A DNA stretch of 12,565 nucleotides from contig DAOUCM010000267.1 in assembly GCA_034431895.1 (NCBI GenBank), positions 1 to 12,565 of the forward strand, given 5' to 3'. This DNA comes from JAABUE01 sp034431895 (GTDB lineage: Bacteria > Chloroflexota > Anaerolineae > Anaerolineales > Villigracilaceae). Each line of letters starts with the position of its first letter. Positions within the stretch are counted from its first letter, which is position 1. The notes under the pieces were generated by a model. That model saw only the letters and a list, made by a program, of their open reading frames with translations. It was not told where the DNA came from and did not search any database. Positions 7,632 to 12,565 of the stretch are shown one piece after another. The position numbers and the translations under genes are program-made.

Positions 7632-8624
7632 ACCCACCTTATCGAAGCCCACTCCCTCAAAAAACATTTCCGATTGCCGGGCGGATGGCTTTCGGGCGAG
7701 GTCAAACATGTCTACGCGGTAGACGGGGTGGACCTCTCCATCGCCTCTGGCGAGACCTTTGGCCTGGTCGGCGAATCGGGATGCGGGAAGACCACGCTGG
7801 GGCGGATGATCCTGCGGCTCATCGAACCGACTTCGGGGCGCATCCTGTTCGATGGAAAGGACATCACCTCGATCGAGAAGCGCGACATGAAGCCCATCCG
7901 CCGCGAGATGCAAATCGTGTTCCAAAACCCGCTTTCGTCGCTCAGTCCGCGCTTGAAGGTGGAGCAAATCGTCGCCGAGCCGTTGGTCACACACAGGGTC
8001 CTGGCGAAGAATGAAGTTCGTCCGCGCGTGATCGAACTGCTGGAACAGGTCGGCTTGGGCGCGCAGCACTTGGATCGCTTCCCGCATGAAATGTCTGGCG
8101 GGCAGTGTCAGCGCGTGGCGGTGGCGCGGGCGCTGGCGCTGAATCCCAAATTGATCGTGCTGGACGAGCCAACGTCCGCGCTGGATGTTTCCGTGCAGGC
8201 GCAAATCATCAACCTGCTGGATGACCTCAAACGCTCCTTTGGCTTGACCTATCTGTTCATCTCGCATGATTTGAATGTCATCCAACACATCAGCGACAGA
8301 ATCGGCGTGATGTATTTGGGCAAACTGGTAGAGGTTGGCTCTGCGGAGGAGGTGTACGGCAAGCCGCTGCATCCGTACACGCAGGCGTTGTTCGGAGCCA
8401 TCCCAATGCCCGTCGTGGAAGAAAAGCGTGAGTTGAAGGTGCTGGAGGGCAATGTGCCTAGTCCCGTCAACCCACCTTCTGGGTGTAGATTCCACACACG
8501 CTGCCCCATCGCACAGAAAATCTGTCAGGAAACAGAACCAGCTTTACGTCAGGTGAGCGATGCGTTGAGCCTGTCGAAACGAAGCGGCGCTTCCCGTCAG
8601 GTCGCCTGTCATTTTGTGGAGTAA
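7629..8624 (+). CDS. ABC transporter ATP-binding protein, DppF/OppF-like
   Basis: This 331-residue protein is the second ATPase of the importer. It has Walker A GESGCGKT (48-55), a Q-loop in VFQNPLSSLSP, signature MSGGQ (155-159), Walker B ending D179-E180, and switch His213 in ISHDLNV. The C-terminal extension with GCRFHTRCPIAQKIC is present. The start at 7629 is nearly forced: an in-frame TGA lies at 7620-7622 and no later Met precedes the first strand. It has no Shine-Dalgarno sequence, so translation probably depends on the preceding gene. Near the C terminus, between ALRQV and RQVACHFVE, about 16 residues including ALSLSKRSG interrupt the usual short tail. This stretch looks derived from a repeat element. 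Catalytic motifs are intact. Confidence 0.95.
   Translation: MTHLIEAHSLKKHFRLPGGWLSGEVKHVYAVDGVDLSIASGETFGLVGESGCGKTTLGRMILRLIEPTSGRILFDGKDITSIEKRDMKPIRREMQIVFQNPLSSLSPRLKVEQIVAEPLVTHRVLAKNEVRPRVIELLEQVGLGAQHLDRFPHEMSGGQCQRVAVARALALNPKLIVLDEPTSALDVSVQAQIINLLDDLKRSFGLTYLFISHDLNVIQHISDRIGVMYLGKLVEVGSAEEVYGKPLHPYTQALFGAIPMPVVEEKRELKVLEGNVPSPVNPPSGCRFHTRCPIAQKICQETEPALRQVSDALSLSKRSGASRQVACHFVE
8547..8602. repeat. REP-like palindromic insertion inside the ATPase gene, flanked by CGTCAGGT repeats
   Basis: CGTCAGGT occurs at 8547-8554 and 8595-8602, exactly 48 bp (16 codons) apart. The segment between contains GAGCCTGTCGAAAC (8567-8580), close to the widespread REP-type core GAGCCTGTCGAAG, and a small hairpin, GAAGC/GCTTC (8581-8593). 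The encoded ALSLSK is the usual translation of that core when it lies in a gene. The picture is an in-frame insertion with an 8-bp duplication. The flanking repeat could instead reflect a natural Arg-Gln-Val repeat in the protein. Confidence 0.55.
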
Positions 8625-8645
8625 ATCCTATCTTTGGAGAATCTT

Positions 8646-9548
8646 ATGAGTCGTCTATTTGGTATCGCTGGCGTGCAAATGTCCGTCGAAGCGTGGGACA
8701 TGGATGGGACATTCGAGAAAATGTCCGATGTGGCGCTCAACATCCACAAGCAGATGCCGTGGGTCAACATGGTGGTCTATCACGAGTTGGTGGTGCCGGG
8801 GCTGGTGCAGTTCAAGACCCCTCCCGACGTAAACTGGTGGAAAAAGAACAGCGGCCCCGTGCCGGGCCCGCAAACCGACCGCTTCTGCGAACTGGCGCGC
8901 AAGACGCGGCAGTGGTTGATTCCCGGCTCGATGTGGGAAATCGAAGGCGACAAAATGTACAATACGGCAGTGGTCATTTCGCCCGAGGGCGACATTGTGG
9001 CGAAGTATCGCAAGATGTTCCCGTGGCTGCCCTACGAAGCGGGGACGGCGGCGGGCGACCAATTTTGCGTGTTCGATATTCCAAAGGTGGGACGCTTCGG
9101 TTTGTGCATTTGCTACGACATGTGGTTCCCGGAAGTCTCGCGCACGCTGGCATGGATGGGCGCGGAAGTCATCATCCAGCCGACGCTCACCCCCACCTCC
9201 GACCGTCCGCTGGAATTGATCATGGCGCAGGCCAATGCCCTGTTCAACCAGTGTTATTTTTTGAGCGTGAACGGGGTCGGTCTGTGGGGCGGCGGACGTT
9301 CCACCATCATTGACCCCGACGGGCGCATCCTGCAACAGGCGGGAACGAATCAAACTTTTCTGACCGAGATGCTCGACCTCGATCACACCACGCGCACACG
9401 CGAATACGGCACGCTGGGTCTGGCGCAGACGTTGAAGCAGTTACGTGATTCGGGACATAAGTTCCCCGTCTATGGAAATCACGGAGTAGCACAGGAAGGG
9501 TTCGCCGGGTTGGGGGAATTGAGGCTACATCATATCAATCGCCCGTGA
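8646..9548 (+). CDS. Carbon-nitrogen hydrolase (nitrilase superfamily), probable amidase
   Basis: This 300-residue cytoplasmic enzyme has the nitrilase-superfamily Glu-Lys-Cys triad: Glu47 in VVYHELVV, Lys123 in AKYRKMFPW, and Cys156 in GLCICYDMWFPE. A conserved second Glu follows at FPE. The family hydrolyses non-peptide C-N bonds, mainly amides, N-carbamoyl groups or nitriles. The KYRK-x-x-PW pattern resembles aliphatic amidase/formamidase-type members more than true nitrilases, but the substrate is not determinable. No signal peptide is seen. The ATG at 8646 is chosen because GGAG (8636-8639) precedes it by 6 nt; an upstream TTG at 8634 is unlikely. It begins 21 nt after the second ATPase, so it is almost certainly in the transporter operon and acts on the imported compound. 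The C-terminal segment after about residue 255 is longer than a minimal domain. Confidence 0.9.
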   Translation: MSRLFGIAGVQMSVEAWDMDGTFEKMSDVALNIHKQMPWVNMVVYHELVVPGLVQFKTPPDVNWWKKNSGPVPGPQTDRFCELARKTRQWLIPGSMWEIEGDKMYNTAVVISPEGDIVAKYRKMFPWLPYEAGTAAGDQFCVFDIPKVGRFGLCICYDMWFPEVSRTLAWMGAEVIIQPTLTPTSDRPLELIMAQANALFNQCYFLSVNGVGLWGGGRSTIIDPDGRILQQAGTNQTFLTEMLDLDHTTRTREYGTLGLAQTLKQLRDSGHKFPVYGNHGVAQEGFAGLGELRLHHINRP

Positions 9549-9647
9549 AGGAGGTCGTCAGGGGTTTTACACTTTTATTTTCCCCATCGTCGAAGTCTGG
9601 CAGGATTTCCAAATTCCTGACCACAGAAGAATTTCCAGAGTGAAACA

Positions 9648-9667
9648 AGTCCTCGTCCTAGAGGACT
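9648..9667 (+). promoter_or_regulatory. Small hairpin in the leader of the secreted hydrolase gene
   Basis: AGTCCTC (9648-9654) and GAGGACT (9661-9667) form a perfect 7-bp stem with a 6-nt loop, 36 nt before the ATG at 9704. It is followed only by CATTTCG, so it is at best a weak terminator for the operon upstream; it may instead be a leader structure. The rest of the 155-bp gap (9549-9703) shows no convincing -35/-10 pair. An imperfect hairpin lies at 9601-9619 (CAGGA/TCCTG). AAGGAGGT at 9548-9555 is a perfect Shine-Dalgarno sequence with no start codon at a usable distance. Confidence 0.35.
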
Positions 9668-9703
9668 CATTTCGTCCATAGATTCACTGCCAAAGGAGAA
9701 AAA

Positions 9704-11992
9704 ATGAAAAAGTCCTTTCTGGGAGTTAGCATTGGCATACTCCTGCTTGTCTCCTTGCTTTTGCCGTCGCCCGCCGGGGTTCAGGCGCAGGCCACCACGA
9801 TCTACACCACCAATTTCAACAGCGGATATTCGGATTGGACCGCGTCTGGCAATGTTTCCAGCGTCGCGTCGCCGTCCATACAGCCCAACTCGGTGCGCCT
9901 GCGCGGCACCGCCAGCATCACCCGAACCGTCTCAACCGTCGGTTATACGGATATATCCGTCACCTGGAACATGGCGGCATCCTCATTGGAGAGCGCCGAT
10001 CATTGCTATATCGAAATCAACACCGGCAGCGGCTGGACCGCCATCGGCATCCTGAACGACGGGCAGGATAATTCTACTTTCTTCAATGGAACAACCAGCA
10101 ATATTGCCGGGGCAAATCAAAATGCCGATTTTCAGGTGCGTTATCGCGGCAACGGCGCAACCACCGGAGATTATTGCTACGCCGAAGATATTACGGTCAC
10201 AGGCACATCGGCTGCGGCTCCAACCAACACGCCGACCTTAACGCCCACGCCGCAGGGACCAACACCCACACCGCCTCCGGGCGGCTCTGTCCCTGGCGAC
10301 CCCCTTACAGGGGACGGTAATGTCAGCCGCACGTTATTGACCTACAATGACCTGTTCAACGGTTCCAGCACAGCGCCTGTGAATGACAGCGCCTTTGCCT
10401 TGCCTGCCAACGCCGCTATGCCTGACCATGTCTTCGAAGGCCGCCTCGAACTCATCAACGAAGCCACCAGTGGCGGATTTTCTGAAATCAAGGACACTTA
10501 TCGCTACACAGGCGCAGGCGATAACCCGCGCAAGCATCTACCGGAATTCAGTTTCGAGTTCGTGCAGAACGGCAGCCATTTGATCCCCGTCACACAGGGA
10601 CTGATCTACACCGGCCACCCTTATTGGAACTACATCATCGGGCCGGGGCGGGTCTGGAAGGAAAACAGCGACAACGGTTACTCCCGCGCTGCCTTTCCCT
10701 TCGCTCTCGTTCAACGCAACGCCAACTGCACCCACAACGGCGTGATGACCTTTCTCTTCAACAACAGCGGCATATCCAAAGTCCGCTATCAAATTACGCA
10801 GGAAACCTGCGTCTATTATAAAATCAACATGTGGGGACAGTTAGCCGCGACATATTCCCCCTATGCCGTGACGAACGCCGCAACTCTCAAAGCGAATCAT
10901 GCGCTGGAAGTGAGCAACCGACTCCCGACCAAGCCGATAACTGATCTTGCTTCCGATTACCCTGCTTCCGGCGTGGACGTCAACGTCTTCGGCAGCGGTA
11001 TCACCCCGGAGCATATGACGTATTACGGTCTCTTGTACAACGGTGTCAACTACGTCTCCGGCTGTACCACACGCTATGGCACATACGCCTTCTGCGAAAA
11101 CCTGCGCGCGCCATCCTATTCCACAGCCAAGTCCGCATTTGCGGGTGTAGCATTGATGCGTCTTGGTCAAAAATATGGTGCGGGCGTGTACAACCTGCTA
11201 ATCAAAGATTATGTCCCTGAAACCGCCTCCAGCATCGGCACATGGACGAACGTCACTTTCAACAACACCATAGATATGGCGACCGGCAACTATCGCCTGG
11301 CAGGCTACGAAGCCGATGAAAGCGGCTCCTACATGGAGACCTTCTTCCTTGCCGAGCCTTACCCCGACAAGATGGACGCCGCCTTGAACTTCCCCTTCAA
11401 GGTCAACCCCGGCACGTATTGGGTCTATCACTCGTCCGATACCTTCATTCTGGCACGCGCCATGAACAATTATCTGCAAACGCAGGAAGGTGCCGGCGCC
11501 GACATCTTCGACATGGTGAATACTGAAGTCTATGCGCCCATTCACCTGAGCGCCGGCGTCAGCACCGTCCGCACCGATAATGCTTCAAATGGCGCGCCTT
11601 TTGGCGGTTACGGTCTCTTCTGGACGCGCGACGACATCGCCAAGGTGTCCAAATTCCTGAACAACGACAACGGCATTGCCAACGGGACTCAACTTCTGCA
11701 GCCAGATATGCTCGCCGACTCGATGCAAAAGGACGCCAGTGACCGCGGACTGGACACCACCGGCACACCCGTTTTCAAATATAACAATGGCTTTTGGGCA
11801 AAGAACGTGACTCCCTCCGAGTTCCCACAATACTCTTGCTCGTTCTGGGTGCCCTTCATGTCCGGTTATGGCGGCATTACCGTCGCCATGATGCCGAACG
11901 GCGCAACCTACTACTATTTCAGCGATAACGAAGAGTTCAATTGGTACAACGCGGTGCATGAGGCAAATAAGTTAAGCCCGCATTGTCCATAG
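9704..11992 (+). CDS. Secreted multi-domain serine hydrolase, beta-lactamase/class C-like
   Basis: This 762-residue exported protein begins with a Sec signal peptide (Lys-Lys, long Leu-rich core, cleavage likely after A28 or A30) and lacks a lipobox. Residues 31-170 look like an all-beta jelly-roll or carbohydrate-binding-like domain with two Cys. Residues 173-195 are a Thr/Pro linker typical of Chloroflexota exoenzymes. Residues about 205-400 are an unrecognised domain. The catalytic part carries STAK (473-476), matching the SxxK nucleophile motif, YHS (575-577) in the YxN/YxS position, GGYGLFWTRDDIAKVSKFLNN as in beta-lactamase-related hydrolases, and SGYGG (720-724) where KTG/HxG is expected. 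Eight Cys in the mature protein suggest disulfides. AAGGAG (9693-9698) sits 5 nt before the ATG. Peptidase, esterase or amide-oligomer hydrolase are all possible; a drug-resistance role is unlikely. Confidence 0.75.
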   Translation: MKKSFLGVSIGILLLVSLLLPSPAGVQAQATTIYTTNFNSGYSDWTASGNVSSVASPSIQPNSVRLRGTASITRTVSTVGYTDISVTWNMAASSLESADHCYIEINTGSGWTAIGILNDGQDNSTFFNGTTSNIAGANQNADFQVRYRGNGATTGDYCYAEDITVTGTSAAAPTNTPTLTPTPQGPTPTPPPGGSVPGDPLTGDGNVSRTLLTYNDLFNGSSTAPVNDSAFALPANAAMPDHVFEGRLELINEATSGGFSEIKDTYRYTGAGDNPRKHLPEFSFEFVQNGSHLIPVTQGLIYTGHPYWNYIIGPGRVWKENSDNGYSRAAFPFALVQRNANCTHNGVMTFLFNNSGISKVRYQITQETCVYYKINMWGQLAATYSPYAVTNAATLKANHALEVSNRLPTKPITDLASDYPASGVDVNVFGSGITPEHMTYYGLLYNGVNYVSGCTTRYGTYAFCENLRAPSYSTAKSAFAGVALMRLGQKYGAGVYNLLIKDYVPETASSIGTWTNVTFNNTIDMATGNYRLAGYEADESGSYMETFFLAEPYPDKMDAALNFPFKVNPGTYWVYHSSDTFILARAMNNYLQTQEGAGADIFDMVNTEVYAPIHLSAGVSTVRTDNASNGAPFGGYGLFWTRDDIAKVSKFLNNDNGIANGTQLLQPDMLADSMQKDASDRGLDTTGTPVFKYNNGFWAKNVTPSEFPQYSCSFWVPFMSGYGGITVAMMPNGATYYYFSDNEEFNWYNAVHEANKLSPHCP

Positions 11993-12083
11993 TGCTTTTA
12001 GGGAGGCCGCTTGTCGCTGTTACTGCCGTCGCAGGCTGTCCTCTCTGCATCCTATTTTGGCGCGCCCGGTTGCATTGCACTGC

Positions 12084-12117
12084 AAAGCGGAGCCGGAAAA
12101 TCCCGGCTCCGCTTTTT
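12084..12117 (+). terminator. Intrinsic terminator after the secreted hydrolase gene
   Basis: A 13-bp perfect stem (12084-12096 with 12103-12115, core GCGGAGCCGG/CCGGCTCCGC) encloses a 6-nt loop and is followed by TTTTT and a pyrimidine run. It begins 92 nt after the hydrolase stop codon. The G+C-rich stem with T-tract is the clearest terminator in the window. Because the stem begins with AAA, it may act weakly on the other strand too. Confidence 0.88.
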
Positions 12118-12207
12118 CTCTTGCGTTGGCTCTCATTATTTTCTCGAAAAGAGAGAGCAGGGGAGTAGGCGCACCGTGTACGTCCAAAACATTCCTACCC
12201 TAATTTC

Positions 12208-12236
12208 TTGAGAGGATACGACTCTCAATCTTTTTT
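12208..12236 (+). terminator. Second hairpin with T-tract, overlapping the cytochrome c stop codon
   Basis: TTGAGAG (12208-12214) and CTCTCAA (12222-12228) form a perfect 7-bp stem with a 7-nt loop, followed on the plus strand by TCTTTTTT. It would back up the terminator at 12084 for rightward transcripts. On the minus strand the same hairpin contains the cytochrome stop codon (12225-12227) and has only a poor T-tract, so its role there is doubtful. Between the two terminators, 12118-12207 holds only a weak GCTCTC/GAGAGC inverted repeat (12129-12158). Confidence 0.5.
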
Positions 12237-12565
12237 GAGATAGGCAATGATGGCCTGTATCTCAGTCTCTGACAGGTGCAGGTTGGGCATGGCGGTGTTG
12301 GGGCGCATGGCGCGCGGGTTCGCCAGCCAGCCATAGAGCGTCTCGTCGCTGTCCGTAATCTTGTCCAGGTTGGGGGCGTAATAGGCGCCTTCGCCCTTGA
12401 TGAAGTGGCATTTGCGGCACTCGTATTTCTCCACCAGCGCCGCGCCGGTTGCGGGTGAGACCTCCACCTGTTTGGTCAGGTTCAGGTACCAGCGCGGGCG
12501 CACGACCAGAACAAGCAGGATGGCGAGCAACAGTATCGCCAGCAGGGGGTAGAGAATTTTCTTCG
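12225..12565 (-). CDS. Membrane-anchored class I cytochrome c, 5' end off the right edge
   Basis: The visible 112 residues begin with a hydrophobic anchor (KKILYPLLAILLLAILLVLVV) and then a periplasmic or outer-face domain. A single haem-binding motif CRKCH (12405-12419 on the minus strand) lies near the start of that domain. The Met of TAMPNLHLS (12288-12290) is the likely sixth ligand, and the C-terminal helix ETEIQAIIAYLKK is typical of class I cytochromes c. The reading frame stays open to the edge, so the true start lies outside; the internal TTG at 12530 would cut the anchor and is not chosen. It is probably an electron carrier of a respiratory chain. It converges on the hydrolase and has no evident link to the transporter. 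Confidence 0.85.
   Translation of the reverse strand, partial: KKILYPLLAILLLAILLVLVVRPRWYLNLTKQVEVSPATGAALVEKYECRKCHFIKGEGAYYAPNLDKITDSDETLYGWLANPRAMRPNTAMPNLHLSETEIQAIIAYLKKD

Noticed and set aside
9704..11992. A beta-lactamase antibiotic-resistance gene
   Set aside because: The SxxK motif is shared by many esterases and peptidases; the size, extra domains, linker and altered third motif do not fit a resistance enzyme.
11983..12211. Small plus-strand open frames (61 and 66 codons) after the hydrolase
   Set aside because: They overlap the hydrolase end or the terminator hairpin, lack ribosome sites and encode no recognisable pattern.
12225..12530. Cytochrome c starting at the TTG at 12530
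   Set aside because: The frame remains open upstream to the window edge with Lys-Lys followed by the rest of the membrane anchor, so the true start lies beyond 12565.

Overview
The window looks like a chromosomal segment from a Chloroflexota bacterium, probably of the Anaerolineae type. This is inferred from style and not proven. The substrate-binding lipoprotein carries a long Ala/Thr/Glu/Pro tether after its lipobox. The secreted hydrolase carries a Thr-Pro linker. The regulator is a large MalT-like ATPase ending in an OmpR-type winged helix. The DNA is G+C-rich, and coding regions fill nearly all of it. No rRNA, tRNA, CRISPR array, transposase or phage gene is visible.

Layout. (1) Positions 1-2824, minus strand: a large STAND/MalT-like regulator with C-terminal winged-helix DNA-binding domain, cut by the left edge. 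(2) Positions 2825-2934: a short divergent control region with a good promoter for the regulator and two perfect heptamer direct repeats 11 bp apart. (3) Positions 2935-9548, plus strand: an apparent operon holding a family-5 (peptide/nickel/opine-type) substrate-binding lipoprotein, two permeases, two ATPases and a nitrilase-superfamily (carbon-nitrogen hydrolase) enzyme. A 17-bp perfect inverted repeat separates the binding protein from the first permease. The two ATPase genes are separated by eight tandem heptamers. The second ATPase has a REP-like segment inserted in frame near its C terminus. (4) Positions 9704-11992, plus strand: a secreted, multi-domain serine hydrolase of the beta-lactamase/class C type, followed by a strong intrinsic terminator. 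(5) Positions 12225-12565, minus strand: a membrane-anchored class I cytochrome c cut by the right edge. It converges on the hydrolase and is probably unrelated.

How the genes may work together (inference). The secreted hydrolase could cleave an amide- or peptide-like polymer outside the cell. The ABC transporter would import the short products, and the cytoplasmic carbon-nitrogen hydrolase would cleave an amide bond in them. The divergent regulator would sense substrate or transport state and act through the heptamer repeats. The true substrate cannot be read from the sequence.

The most interesting points are the SARP-like repeat spacing in the divergent promoter, the heptamer expansion that appears to have split an overlapping stop/start, and the REP-like in-frame insertion in the second ATPase.
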